A stretch of 44,105 nucleotides of DNA from Agathobacter sp. (GCA_022772675.1 JALEZW010000045.1:1-44105), one strand, 5' to 3'. Shown: positions 23,719-32,713, numbered from the stretch's first letter. Numbers and translations are program-made. The notes: generated from the letters alone by a model not told the origin.

Positions 23719-24426
23719 ATGGACTACACAGTCGTTGACCTGGAAATGACAGGTCTTGCCCCAAAACATGACAAAGTCATTGAAATCGGTGCCGTTCGTG
23801 TGCGCAATAATATGATTACGGATACTTACGGCACACTTGTCAATGCAAAACTGCCGATTCCTCCAAAGATAACAGAGCTGACCGGAATTACGGATGAGAT
23901 GGCAGCATCCGGCATGGAGGAGGATACCGCCATGCAGAGGCTGTTGGATTTTATCGGAGGGGATATCCTTGTGGGACATAATCTAAGCTTTGACTATAGT
24001 TTTATCAAGCAGTGGGCGGTGAATAAAAGAATTCCCCTTGAAATAAACGCCTGTGATACCCTTCGGATTGCCCGGGCACTTTTGCCGGGGGAGCAGTCTA
24101 AAAAACTGGAAAGTCTGTGTGAATATTTTCAAATAGAAAGGGAAAACGCCCACCGTGCATTAGACGATGCCATTGAGACCCAGAAAATATTTGAAAAACT
24201 TAGGGTTCTGGGAAAAGAGAAGGAAGAATTGTTTGTTCCAAAACCCTTGATTTACAAGGCAAAGAGACAGACTCCTGCAACAGAGCATCAGAAGGAACGG
24301 TTGAGAGAACTGATGCAGGAGCGAGGCCTCAAAGATACGGTCTGCTGGGAGACCCTTACCAGGAGCGAGGCCTCTCGTCTGCAGGATCAGATCAGGACTG
24401 GCAGGCTTTCAGTTTCTCCAAGGTGA
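23719..24426 (+). CDS. DnaQ-like 3'-5' exonuclease with C-terminal extension
   Basis: A DEDDh exonuclease domain spans residues 1 to about 165: D7 and E9 in VVDLEMTGL, the Exo II motif VGHNLSFDYSF, and HRALDDA with the catalytic His and Asp. The last 60 or so residues (from ATEHQKERLRELM to LTRSEASRLQDQI) form a small helical tail reminiscent of segments seen in recombination-related proteins. The enzyme probably trims DNA or RNA ends, but is too small to be PolC. AAAGGAG precedes the ATG. Its last 35 bases overlap the end of the minus-strand gene. Confidence 0.85.
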   Translation: MDYTVVDLEMTGLAPKHDKVIEIGAVRVRNNMITDTYGTLVNAKLPIPPKITELTGITDEMAASGMEEDTAMQRLLDFIGGDILVGHNLSFDYSFIKQWAVNKRIPLEINACDTLRIARALLPGEQSKKLESLCEYFQIERENAHRALDDAIETQKIFEKLRVLGKEKEELFVPKPLIYKAKRQTPATEHQKERLRELMQERGLKDTVCWETLTRSEASRLQDQIRTGRLSVSPR

Positions 24427-24979
24427 TTTGTGCAGACATGGGAGGCAGCGTTTTTGCAGCCTCAATGAGAGACGGGAGCTTTCCGGTCTCTCCTTTTTCT
24501 TTATACAGTTCGGCAAGCTGCGTATAAATAGTGCTGTTATCTGCATGGTAGGTGACCGCAAGCTCTAACAGTTCCCGGGCAGCATCTGTCTGTCCGTTTT
24601 CCAACAGTTCTCCCGCATAAGTGGAAACTGCACATACAAAGTCATAAAAGCGGCTGTCACAGAGGGAGAGCTCCTCCAGATTGGCAACCCCATATTCCAG
24701 TTTTAAGTCGGTATTGGTTTTCCCGGAGAGGTTTAACATTTTTTTGTTACATAGTTCAAGTAAAGTTTTTTCTGCATCTGTGTGAAGGTTTTGTGGTATT
24801 TTATCCTCTGTTATGATAAGATAGTTTAGATTACTGATATCTTTTTTCCGGCTGAAATTAGCCTCGTGCTCCCGGTCCCAGAAATTTTTTTCCAGATTAT
24901 CCTGCAGCCGGTTGTTTTTCCGGATATAATAATTCATAATCAGTACAAATAAAATAAACAGAGCAAGAAAGATAAGCAT
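24392..24979 (-). CDS. Single-pass membrane protein with TPR-like C-terminus
   Basis: The product is about 195 residues from the ATG at 24979. One membrane helix (MLIFLALFILFVLIMNYY) is followed by a basic stretch and a cytoplasmic domain. Residues about 120-190 (LLENGQTDAARELLELAV..., IYTQLAELYKEKGE) look like two TPR-type helical repeats. A longer frame starts at 25036, but a minus-strand TATAAT (25025-25030) sits inside it, and AAAGGA lies before 24979. The 3' end overlaps the exonuclease gene by 35 bases. Function unknown. Confidence 0.7.
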   Translation of the reverse strand: MLIFLALFILFVLIMNYYIRKNNRLQDNLEKNFWDREHEANFSRKKDISNLNYLIITEDKIPQNLHTDAEKTLLELCNKKMLNLSGKTNTDLKLEYGVANLEELSLCDSRFYDFVCAVSTYAGELLENGQTDAARELLELAVTYHADNSTIYTQLAELYKEKGETGKLPSLIEAAKTLPPMSAQITLEKLKACQS

Positions 24980-25024
24980 AATAAAAATCCTTTCGTATTT
25001 CCGATATAACGGAGTCTTATGCTT

Positions 25025-25053
25025 ATTATAGCGCATTTTATGAAAGAGGTGAA
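25025..25053 (-). promoter_or_regulatory. Minus-strand promoter
   Basis: On the minus strand, TTCACC (25053-25048), 17 bases, TATAAT (25030-25025). It overlaps the ribosome site of the divergent plus-strand small gene, so the two units share control DNA. Confidence 0.55.
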
Positions 25054-25057
25054 TAGC

Positions 25058-25171
25058 ATGTATAATTTTAATGGTTCAAAAAAGAAAAAACAGGTGGTTG
25101 CAATTATTTCTTTGATTGTCATTGCTGCAATGGTGGTGACCACACTGGTTTCCGCCCTGATTTACGGTTAA
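25058..25171 (+). CDS. 37-residue single-pass membrane protein
   Basis: The ATG at 25058 follows GAAAGAGGTGA and opens a 37-codon frame ending in TAA at 25169-25171. The product begins MYNFNGSKKKKQ and continues as one hydrophobic helix of about 22 residues, ending in LIYG. The polylysine before the helix predicts an N-in orientation. Small membrane proteins of this layout are common in Clostridia and have no settled role. It is divergent from the TPR-like gene and 127 bases before VanW, which has its own promoter. Confidence 0.65.
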   Translation: MYNFNGSKKKKQVVAIISLIVIAAMVVTTLVSALIYG

Positions 25172-25193
25172 TCGGAAAAGAGCCGCAGAACCC

Positions 25194-25221
25194 TTGAAAA
25201 AACCAGCGTTTATGGTACAAT
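25194..25221 (+). promoter_or_regulatory. Promoter of the vanW-like gene
   Basis: TTGAAA (25194-25199), 16 bases, TACAAT (25216-25221), with TGG just before the -10 box (extended -10). It is 78 bases before the ATG. Confidence 0.6.
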
Positions 25222-25298
25222 ACATGGGAAGTAACGGCGTAAAAGAAAATAGAACCGTTTTGGAAAGTCAGATTATTTAGTCAGAATAAGGGAAGAGT

Positions 25299-26933
25299 AT
25301 GAAAAGATTAACAAGGATTGGAACTTTACTAACAACAGCAGTGTGCATACTGGGAATTGCAGCAACTGTCAGACCGGCTTTTGCGGAGAAAGCAGATACC
25401 ATTGAAAAAGGAATCTCCATTGGAAATGTAGATGTGGGGGGAATGACAGAGGAAGAGGCCCGGTCTGCCCTGGAGGATTATGTAAATGGTCTTATGGATA
25501 CCACCTTTACCCTGCAGGGGGAGACCGGTTCCATACAGATGACAGCTTCTGATATGGGAGTGACTGCGGACACTGATACTGCAGTGCAGGAGGCACTGGC
25601 CGTGGGGCATGCAGGAAGCCTGATTAACCGCTATAAGACGCTGCAGGATCTGAAAAAAGACAATGTGGTGCTGGATATGCATTTAAGTGTGGATAAGCAG
25701 GCAACGGCACAAAAACTTTATGAGAGTGCAGAGGATCTGGCGGTTGGTGCAGAGGATAATACATTAAAGAGAGAAAACGGCTCCTTTGTTTTTGTTCCGG
25801 GCAAAGAAGGGAAAGAAATTGACATTGTAAATTCTGTCTATGCCATTAACGATTTTCTGGCAGAAGGCTGGGATGGCACAAGTAATGAGATTGATCTGGT
25901 GACCGAGACGGTAGAGCCGAGAGGCAGTGAGGAGGAACTGGCTCAGGTTAAAGATCTTCTGGGAGCATATTCCACCAATTTCGCCAGCTCCAGTGCAGGG
26001 CGTGCCCAGAATGTAAGAAACGGCGTCAGCAAAGCGGACGGCAAGATTCTTTATCCGGGAGAAGAGTTTGACCTGGCAAAAACAGTCAGTCCCTTTACAC
26101 AGGAAAACGGATACGAGCTGGCAGGGGCCTATCAGAATGGAACGACGGTAGAGTCTTTCGGAGGCGGAATCTGCCAGGTGGCTACCACATTGTATAATGC
26201 AGTCATTCGTGCAGAACTGGAAGTGACCATGCGGTTCAATCATTCCATGATGGTACATTATGTGGAGCCCTCCATGGATGCGGCCATTGCGGGAGATTAC
26301 AAGGATTTACGATTTAAAAATAATCTGGATGCCCCGATTTATATAGAAGGATACTGCAGCGGCGGAATCATTTATTTTAATATCTATGGAAAAGAGACGA
26401 GACCTGCAAACCGTGAGATTTCCTTTGAGAGTGAGACGGTTTCCACAACAGAACCCAAAACAGAGTTCAATCTGGATGGCAGCGGAGCCCTGGGATCCGT
26501 TAATGTTGTCCAGTCACCCCATTCCGGCTGTATCGCACAGCTTTGGAAAGTTGTAAAGGTGGACGGTGTGGAGCAGAGCCGTGAAATCTTTAATAAGAGT
26601 AATTATCAGGCATCCCCTAAAATTATTACGATTGGAACAAAGGATGCCACGAAGGAAACCCTGGATGCATTGAAGGCAGCGGTGGCCACCGGAGATGAGG
26701 GTGCTGTAAGAAGTGCAGCAGCGGCCCTTAAGTCCAATGAGCAGCAGAAAAAAGAAGAGGAAGAACAGAAAAAAGAGGAAGAAGAGAATAAAAAGGACGA
26801 CTCGGAGAAAGAAACTCCGGATGAAACAGATAAACCAGGTAAAACAGAGAAACCGGGTAAGGAAACAGAAACAGATAAAAAAGATGAGTCTGAAGATAAA
26901 GGGGAGTCGTCCGATCAGAAGACTGATGCGTAA
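25299..26933 (+). CDS. VanW-family exported protein
   Basis: A 544-residue protein with a signal peptide (residues 1 to about 29), a peptidoglycan-binding-like region (about 35-200), and a VanW domain (about 225-385) with GRAQNVRNGVSKADGKILYPGE-type start and the hallmark GGGICQVATTLYNA. A G5-like segment may follow. The last 80 residues are a charged low-complexity tail (Lys/Glu then Asp/Pro/Lys), which may run through or along the cell wall. VanW proteins are widespread in Clostridia; despite the name, this is not evidence for vancomycin resistance. A run of four genes (AIRS-like, Lrp, aminotransferase, TrmL) follows. Confidence 0.85.
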   Translation: MKRLTRIGTLLTTAVCILGIAATVRPAFAEKADTIEKGISIGNVDVGGMTEEEARSALEDYVNGLMDTTFTLQGETGSIQMTASDMGVTADTDTAVQEALAVGHAGSLINRYKTLQDLKKDNVVLDMHLSVDKQATAQKLYESAEDLAVGAEDNTLKRENGSFVFVPGKEGKEIDIVNSVYAINDFLAEGWDGTSNEIDLVTETVEPRGSEEELAQVKDLLGAYSTNFASSSAGRAQNVRNGVSKADGKILYPGEEFDLAKTVSPFTQENGYELAGAYQNGTTVESFGGGICQVATTLYNAVIRAELEVTMRFNHSMMVHYVEPSMDAAIAGDYKDLRFKNNLDAPIYIEGYCSGGIIYFNIYGKETRPANREISFESETVSTTEPKTEFNLDGSGALGSVNVVQSPHSGCIAQLWKVVKVDGVEQSREIFNKSNYQASPKIITIGTKDATKETLDALKAAVATGDEGAVRSAAAALKSNEQQKKEEEEQKKEEEENKKDDSEKETPDETDKPGKTEKPGKETETDKKDESEDKGESSDQKTDA

Positions 26934-26961
26934 TGACAGAATCCGGTATATGAGGTAAAAA

Positions 26962-27954
26962 ATGAAGGCTGGTAAGTTATCCGAGTCGGTCTGTAAACGC
27001 TCGGTTTTAAAACAACTTCATAAGGAAACCACGGGATTTGCAGCACCGGCCATAGGAATGGATTTTGGCGCAGCAGAACTGGGGGATGAGGCAGTGGTGA
27101 CAGCATCGGCATCAAGACCTTTCGGGAAAACGTCCTGTCCGGCAACCGGTGTGTATACGGCATTAAATAACCTTTTCTGTAGCGGCTGTCGTCCCCTGGG
27201 AATCAGTGTTACGCTGCTGATGCCCACATCAGCCAATGAAAATGATCTGCGGGATTGGATGTCTGCCATTACTGAGGTCTGCGGGAAAGAGCAGATTCCG
27301 GTTTTAAACGGACATACTGAGGTAGTGCGCTATGTGACAGAGCCGGTGCTTAGTGTTACGGCATTTGGAGCGGTAAAAAAAGAAAAACTCATTACAGCAG
27401 CGGGAGCCGGACCGGATATGGATGTTATAGTGACCAAATGGATTGGTCTGGAGGGAACCGTGGTACTGGCGAAAGAACGGCAGGAGGAACTTAAGAGCCG
27501 TTATTCCCGGCCGTTTCTGGATCGTGCGGCAAAATATATCGATTATCTTTCGATTCGTTCGGAGGCTGCAGTCGCCGCAAAGTCTGGCGCTGCAGCCATG
27601 CATGATCTCTCGGAGGGCGGAATCTTTGGTGCACTCTGGGAGCTTGGGCAGTGCTCCGGCGTCGGACTGGAAATAGATTTAAAAAAGATACCAATTCGTC
27701 AGGAAACGGTGGAAATCTGTGAATTTTTTGACTTAAATCCCTATAAGCTTCTTTCCGGAGGAAGCCTTCTTCTGGTGGCAGAGGATGGAAATGCAGTTGT
27801 ACAGGCAATCGAGAAAAGCGGCGGAAAGGCAGTTATTATTGGAAGGACTACAGCCGGAAATGACCGCGTGATTCTAAATGGAGAAGAACGCCGGTTTCTG
27901 GAAACCACCCAGACGGACGAGTTGTGGAAGCTGGAAAAAACAGGAGGAAATTAA
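26962..27954 (+). CDS. AIR-synthase-related (PurM/HypE-like) protein
   Basis: A 330-residue protein with the two-domain PurM/HypE architecture. The first half has GMDFGAAELGDEAVVTASAS; the second has HDLSEGGIFGALWEL and NPYKLLSGGSLLLV, characteristic of the AIRS C-terminal domain. Proteins of this family bind ATP and activate an oxygen atom of a substrate. HypE partners (hypF, hypC, hypD) are absent, so hydrogenase maturation is unlikely here. It lies 6 bases before an Lrp regulator and an aminotransferase, suggesting a role near amino acid metabolism, but the substrate is unknown. Confidence 0.75.
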   Translation: MKAGKLSESVCKRSVLKQLHKETTGFAAPAIGMDFGAAELGDEAVVTASASRPFGKTSCPATGVYTALNNLFCSGCRPLGISVTLLMPTSANENDLRDWMSAITEVCGKEQIPVLNGHTEVVRYVTEPVLSVTAFGAVKKEKLITAAGAGPDMDVIVTKWIGLEGTVVLAKERQEELKSRYSRPFLDRAAKYIDYLSIRSEAAVAAKSGAAAMHDLSEGGIFGALWELGQCSGVGLEIDLKKIPIRQETVEICEFFDLNPYKLLSGGSLLLVAEDGNAVVQAIEKSGGKAVIIGRTTAGNDRVILNGEERRFLETTQTDELWKLEKTGGN

Positions 27955-27960
27955 GAGAAG

Positions 27961-28440
27961 ATGAGAGAGAAAATCTTAACCTTTATAGAGAAAAACAGTC
28001 GGATAGATTTAAATGAGCTGGCAGTCATTCTCGGGGTCGATGAGACTGCGGTTATGAATGAGCTGGAGGCTATGGAACGGGAGGGAATTATCTGTGGATA
28101 CCATACCCTCATCAACTGGGATAAAGCCGGAGTGGAAAAGGTGACGGCACTGATCGAGGTGCGTGTGACCCCCCAGCGGGACATGGGATTTGATAAGGTG
28201 GCAGAACGTATTTACAATTATCCGGAGGTAAATTCTGTTTACCTGATTTCCGGAGGTTTTGACCTGATGGTAACCCTGGAGGGAAAGACCCTGCGTGAGA
28301 TTTCCCAGTTTGTGACAGATAAGCTTTCTACACTGGACCAGGTGTTAAGCACTAAGACCAACTTTATTCTGAAAAAATATAAAGACCATGGAACCGTTAT
28401 GGCTCCGAGAGCAAAAGACGAAAGGATTATGATGGCATAA
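27961..28440 (+). CDS. Lrp/AsnC-family regulator
   Basis: A 159-residue protein with an N-terminal winged helix-turn-helix (RIDLNELAVILGVDETAVMNEL) and a C-terminal RAM ligand-binding domain (about 65-140, with YLISGGFDLMV). Such proteins sense amino acids. It shares one base (TAATG) with the aminotransferase gene, so the two are probably functionally linked. GGAGG lies upstream of its ATG. Confidence 0.88.
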   Translation: MREKILTFIEKNSRIDLNELAVILGVDETAVMNELEAMEREGIICGYHTLINWDKAGVEKVTALIEVRVTPQRDMGFDKVAERIYNYPEVNSVYLISGGFDLMVTLEGKTLREISQFVTDKLSTLDQVLSTKTNFILKKYKDHGTVMAPRAKDERIMMA

Positions 28441-29612
28441 TGAGAAATCCGTTATCAAAGACAATTACAACCATTGAGCCATCGGGAATCCGTAAGTTTT
28501 TTGACATTGTCAGTGAGATGGAGGATGCTATTTCACTGGGGGTCGGCGAGCCGGATTTTGATACCCCGTGGCATATCAGGGATGAGGGCATTTATTCCCT
28601 GGAAAAGGGAAGAACCTTCTATACATCCAATGCAGGACTTAAGGAGCTTAAGGTTGAAATCTCCAAATATTTAGACCGCAGATTTGGCTTAAAATACGAT
28701 TATAATAAAGAGATGCTTGTGACGGTAGGGGGCAGTGAGGCCATTGATATTGCCATGCGTGCCATGTTAGACCCTGGTGATGAGGTGCTGATTCCCCAGC
28801 CAAGCTATGTTTCCTATGTGCCCTGCTGTGTGCTGGCAAACGGAACACCGGTAATCATTGAGCTTAAGGCGGAGGACGATTTCCGGCTGACAGCAGAGGA
28901 GTTAGAGGCAGCAATTACACCGAAAACCAAGCTTCTGGTGTTGCCTTTCCCCAATAATCCCACCGGTGCCGTAATGGAGAAAAAGGATTTGGAAGCGGTT
29001 GCAGAGATCGTGGAAAAATATGACCTGTATGTACTCAGTGATGAGATTTATGCAGAACTTACCTATCTGGAAAATCACGTTTCCATTGCATCCCTTCCGG
29101 GCATGAAGGAGAGAACCATTGTGATAAACGGTTTTTCCAAGTCCCATGCCATGACAGGCTGGAGACTGGGCTATGCCTGCGGACCGGAGGTTATCCTGAA
29201 ACAGATGTTAAAAATTCATCAGTTTGCCATCATGTGTGCACCTACCACCAGCCAGTATGCAGCAGTGGAGGCTTTAAAGAACGGTGATGAAGATGTGGCA
29301 ATGATGCGGGGAGAGTACAATGGCAGACGCCGTTATGTGTTAAAACGTTTTCAAGATATGGGACTTCCGTGTTTTGAACCCTTTGGTGCATTTTATGCGT
29401 TTCCGTGTATCCGGGAATTTGGCATGACATCCGATGAATTTGCCACAGAGCTTTTGCAGAGTAAAAAGGTGGCAGTGGTTCCGGGAACGGCCTTCGGAGC
29501 CTGCGGCGAGGGATTCCTTCGTATTTCCTATGCCTATTCCCTGGATGACCTGCGTACTGCACTGGACCGGGTGGAAGAGTTTGTTACAGAATTGAGAGAG
29601 AACAATGGCTGA
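28440..29612 (+). CDS. Class I/II aminotransferase
   Basis: This 390-residue PLP enzyme of the aspartate-aminotransferase fold has the PLP lysine in FSKSHAMTGWRLGY, the FPNNPTGA motif and the SDEIYAEL strand. The C-terminal arginine is in FLRISYA. The substrate amino acid is not readable. It shares a base with the Lrp gene and overlaps trmL by 8 bases. Confidence 0.9.
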   Translation: MRNPLSKTITTIEPSGIRKFFDIVSEMEDAISLGVGEPDFDTPWHIRDEGIYSLEKGRTFYTSNAGLKELKVEISKYLDRRFGLKYDYNKEMLVTVGGSEAIDIAMRAMLDPGDEVLIPQPSYVSYVPCCVLANGTPVIIELKAEDDFRLTAEELEAAITPKTKLLVLPFPNNPTGAVMEKKDLEAVAEIVEKYDLYVLSDEIYAELTYLENHVSIASLPGMKERTIVINGFSKSHAMTGWRLGYACGPEVILKQMLKIHQFAIMCAPTTSQYAAVEALKNGDEDVAMMRGEYNGRRRYVLKRFQDMGLPCFEPFGAFYAFPCIREFGMTSDEFATELLQSKKVAVVPGTAFGACGEGFLRISYAYSLDDLRTALDRVEEFVTELRENNG

Positions 29613-30108
29613 ATTAAATGTAATCTTACATGAGCCGGAGATACCGGCAAATACCGGGAACATCGGGCGCACCTGTGTGGCAACCGGCACAAAGCTGCAC
29701 CTGATCGAACCCTTAGGCTTCTCCCTTTCCGAGAAGCAATTAAAGCGGGCAGGGATGGATTACTGGCAGGATCTGGATGTTACGCTCTATGATGACTGGG
29801 ATGATTTCTGCCGGAAAAATCCCAACGCAAAAATTTATTACGCAACTACCAAGGGACGCCACGTCTATACCGAGGTACACTATGAGCCGGACTGTTTTCT
29901 GATGTTCGGCAAGGAGAGCGGAGGAATTCCGGAGGAAATCTTAAAGGCAAATCCGGATACCTGTGTGCGGATTCCCATGATTGGGGAGACACGCTCTTTG
30001 AATTTGTCCAATTCGGTTGCGATTGTACTGTATGAGGCACTGCGTCAGAATCATTTTGACCATATGAAGCTGGAGGGACAGCTCCACAGACTGAGCTGGG
30101 ACGATTAA
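29605..30108 (+). CDS. trmL: tRNA (cytidine/uridine-34-2'-O)-methyltransferase TrmL
   Basis: This 167-residue SPOUT methyltransferase methylates the wobble ribose of certain leucine tRNAs. Motifs are GNIGRTC, FGKESGGIPEEIL and RSLNLSNSVAIVLYE, which form the knotted SAM-binding site. It overlaps the aminotransferase gene by 8 bases and ends 1 base before EcfA1, so the whole block is a single reading unit. Confidence 0.93.
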   Translation: MAELNVILHEPEIPANTGNIGRTCVATGTKLHLIEPLGFSLSEKQLKRAGMDYWQDLDVTLYDDWDDFCRKNPNAKIYYATTKGRHVYTEVHYEPDCFLMFGKESGGIPEEILKANPDTCVRIPMIGETRSLNLSNSVAIVLYEALRQNHFDHMKLEGQLHRLSWDD

Positions 30109-30109
30109 A

Positions 30110-30967
30110 ATGGGAATTATCAAGGCAAAAGAAGTTGTACATGAATTTTTCCGAAGAGATGAGGAAGGAAATGTTGAGTCCATTACCACGGCATTAGACC
30201 ATGTAAATCTGGATATCAAGGCAGGACAGTTTATCGCCATTCTGGGGCATAACGGCTCCGGAAAATCCACGCTGGCAAAGCATATCAATGCACTCCTTAC
30301 ACCCAGTGAGGGAGTGCTCTGGGTAGATGGCATGGATGTGCTGGATGAGGACAATACCATTCCCATTCGAAAGACAGCGGGGATGGTGTTCCAGAATCCG
30401 GACAACCAGATCATTGCAAGCGTAGTGGAGGAGGATGTGGGATTCGGACCGGAGAATATCGGAGTTCCCACGGAGGAAATCTGGAACCGGGTGGACAGAA
30501 GCCTTCGGGCTGTGGATATGGTAAAATACAGAAAGCATTCTCCCAACAAGCTTTCCGGAGGACAGAAGCAGAGGGTCGCCATTGCAGGCGTTGTGGCCAT
30601 GGAACCCAAGTGTATTGTGTTTGATGAGCCTACGGCCATGCTGGATCCAAACGGAAGAAAAGAAGTAATTGCCACCGCCCACGAGCTGAACAGAAAGAAG
30701 GGCGTTACGATTATTATGATTACCCATTATATGGAGGAAGTGGTGGATGCGGATTATGTCTATGTGATGGAAAAGGGAAAAATCGTCATGGACGGAACGC
30801 CGCGGGACATTTTCTCACGGGTGGATGAACTGAAAGAACACCGGCTGGACGTGCCCCAGGCCACACTGGTGGCGGATGAACTGAGGCATGCGGGAGTAGA
30901 GCTTCCGGCGGGGATTCTCACCAGGGAAGAACTCGTGGATGCGATTATGAAATGCGCCAATAAATGA
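30110..30967 (+). CDS. ecfA1: Energy-coupling factor ATPase EcfA1
   Basis: This 285-residue ABC ATPase powers a shared (group II) vitamin transporter core. Walker A is GHNGSGKST (46-54), the Q-loop lies in VFQNPDNQ, the ABC signature is LSGGQKQR (about 145), and Walker B is CIVFDEPTA (about 170). The VFQNPDNQ motif is typical of Ecf ATPases. It is followed by its paralog EcfA2 and EcfT. There is no S-component in the window, as expected for group II systems. Its ribosome site is weak, so translation may depend on coupling with trmL. Confidence 0.93.
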   Translation: MGIIKAKEVVHEFFRRDEEGNVESITTALDHVNLDIKAGQFIAILGHNGSGKSTLAKHINALLTPSEGVLWVDGMDVLDEDNTIPIRKTAGMVFQNPDNQIIASVVEEDVGFGPENIGVPTEEIWNRVDRSLRAVDMVKYRKHSPNKLSGGQKQRVAIAGVVAMEPKCIVFDEPTAMLDPNGRKEVIATAHELNRKKGVTIIMITHYMEEVVDADYVYVMEKGKIVMDGTPRDIFSRVDELKEHRLDVPQATLVADELRHAGVELPAGILTREELVDAIMKCANK

Positions 30968-31021
30968 GAACTTCAGGAAACATGAGAAATGTCACCCGCA
31001 GCAGGTAATTGAGGAGAAAAA

Positions 31022-31882
31022 ATGTCGGAAATCATTTTAGATAAAATCAATTATGTATATAGTGAGAATACTGCATATGAGATACAGGCTTTAAAGGACA
31101 TTAACCTGCAGATTCATGCCGGGGAATTTATTGGTATCATCGGGCATACCGGCTCCGGAAAATCCACGCTGACACAGCTGATGAATGGCCTTTTGCGTGC
31201 CACATCGGGGCATATCTATGTGGACGGGCAGGACATCTATGAGGAAGACTATGACATGAAACAGCTTCGCAGCAAGGTAGGGCTGGTGTTCCAGTATCCG
31301 GACAACCAGCTATTTGAGACCACCTGCTTCGAGGATGTGTGTTTCGGACCAAAGAACCAGGGACTGGACCGGAAAACTGTGGAGCTGCGTGCTTTTGAGG
31401 CACTGCGTAATGTGGGATTTCCGGAGGATTTGTATTACCAGCCGCCCTTTGACCTTTCCGGAGGACAGAAAAGGCGTGTGGCCATTGCCGGAGTTCTTGC
31501 CATGAAGCCGGAGGTACTGATTCTGGATGAGCCCACCGCGGGACTGGATCCTGCCGGAAGAGATGAAATCCTGGGACTGATTTCGAAGATGCATAAGGAA
31601 CTGGGTATCACCATTCTTCTCGTCTCCCACAGCATGGAGGATGTGGCGGAATATGTAAGCCGCATCATTGTGATGAATCAGGGAGAAGTCATGTTTGATG
31701 CGCCGCCCAGGCAGGTATTTTCCCACTATAAGGAACTGGAATCGGTGGGGCTTGCAGCACCGCAGGTCACTTATCTGGTAAATGAGTTAAGGGAGCGGGG
31801 ACTTCCGGTATCAACGGATGCCACCACACCGAAGGAGGCTGCACAGGCAATTCTTAAGGCACTGCAAAAAACGAAGGGATAA
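31022..31882 (+). CDS. ecfA2: Energy-coupling factor ATPase EcfA2
   Basis: The 286-residue partner ATPase has Walker A GHTGSGKST (about residue 40), VFQYPDNQLFETT, signature LSGGQKRR and Walker B LILDEPTAGLDP. The FETT/VCFGP stretch distinguishes this A' subunit. EcfA1 and EcfA2 should form the heterodimer that drives EcfT. GAGGAG precedes the ATG. Confidence 0.93.
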   Translation: MSEIILDKINYVYSENTAYEIQALKDINLQIHAGEFIGIIGHTGSGKSTLTQLMNGLLRATSGHIYVDGQDIYEEDYDMKQLRSKVGLVFQYPDNQLFETTCFEDVCFGPKNQGLDRKTVELRAFEALRNVGFPEDLYYQPPFDLSGGQKRRVAIAGVLAMKPEVLILDEPTAGLDPAGRDEILGLISKMHKELGITILLVSHSMEDVAEYVSRIIVMNQGEVMFDAPPRQVFSHYKELESVGLAAPQVTYLVNELRERGLPVSTDATTPKEAAQAILKALQKTKG

Positions 31883-31891
31883 GGAGAAAAC

Positions 31892-32713
31892 ATGTTAAGA
31901 GACATTACTCTGGGCCAGTATTATCCGGCGGATTCGCCTGTGCATAAACTGGACCCGCGTGTAAAACTGTTTGCCACAATGATCTATATGATTGCCCTGT
32001 TCAGTTTCCGGGGAATACTGGGCTTTGCATTGATTACCGGGATGTTAATCTTTATGATTAAAATATCAAAGGTTCCCTTTTCCTATATTGTAAAGGGACT
32101 TAAAGCAATCGTTATTTTGCTGATTATTACGGCAGTATTTAATCTGCTTTTTACGCCAACCGGAACAGAGTACTGGCACTGGGGCCCCTTTCATCTGACA
32201 AATATGGGTATCCGCAATGCGGTGCTTATGACCGTGAGGCTGATCTATCTGATTATCGGAACATCCCTTATGACATTGACCACAACACCGAATCAGCTGA
32301 CGGATGGACTGGAAAAGGCCTTATCACCCCTTAACCGGATTCATGTTCCGGTACATGCCATTGCTATGATGATGTCCATTGCACTCCGTTTCATCCCGAT
32401 TCTGATTGAGGAGACAGACAAGATCATGAAGGCGCAGATGGCACGTGGTGCGGATTTTGACAGTGGAAATCTGATTCAGAAGGCAAAGAGCATGGTGCCC
32501 CTTTTGATTCCTCTTTTTGTATCCGCTTTCCGCCGGGCAGATGACTTGGCTATGGCAATGGAGGCGCGCTGTTACAGCGGAGGAGAGGGACGGACCAAGA
32601 TGAAACCCCTCCGGTACCGGGCAGCAGACCGCAGGGCATATCTGATTCTCTTTGTGTTTCTCGGTCTTGTGATTTTGGCGCGAATATTTGTTCCGTTTTC
32701 CATATTTTTATAA
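31892..32713 (+). CDS. ecfT: Energy-coupling factor transmembrane protein EcfT
   Basis: A 273-residue membrane protein with five to six helices and the two cytoplasmic coupling helices that carry the Ala-Arg-Gly motif. ARGADFDSG and then EARCYSGGEGRT are visible. It links the ATPases to exchangeable vitamin-binding S-components. AAGGAG precedes the ATG, 9 bases after ecfA2. Confidence 0.92.
   Translation: MLRDITLGQYYPADSPVHKLDPRVKLFATMIYMIALFSFRGILGFALITGMLIFMIKISKVPFSYIVKGLKAIVILLIITAVFNLLFTPTGTEYWHWGPFHLTNMGIRNAVLMTVRLIYLIIGTSLMTLTTTPNQLTDGLEKALSPLNRIHVPVHAIAMMMSIALRFIPILIEETDKIMKAQMARGADFDSGNLIQKAKSMVPLLIPLFVSAFRRADDLAMAMEARCYSGGEGRTKMKPLRYRAADRRAYLILFVFLGLVILARIFVPFSIFL

Noticed and set aside
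25299-26933. Vancomycin resistance locus because of VanW
   Set aside because: No vanHAX or related ligase genes are present, and VanW domains are common in Clostridia without resistance.
26962-27954. Hydrogenase maturation protein HypE
   Set aside because: No other hyp or hydrogenase genes are present, and the protein sits in an Lrp-aminotransferase operon.
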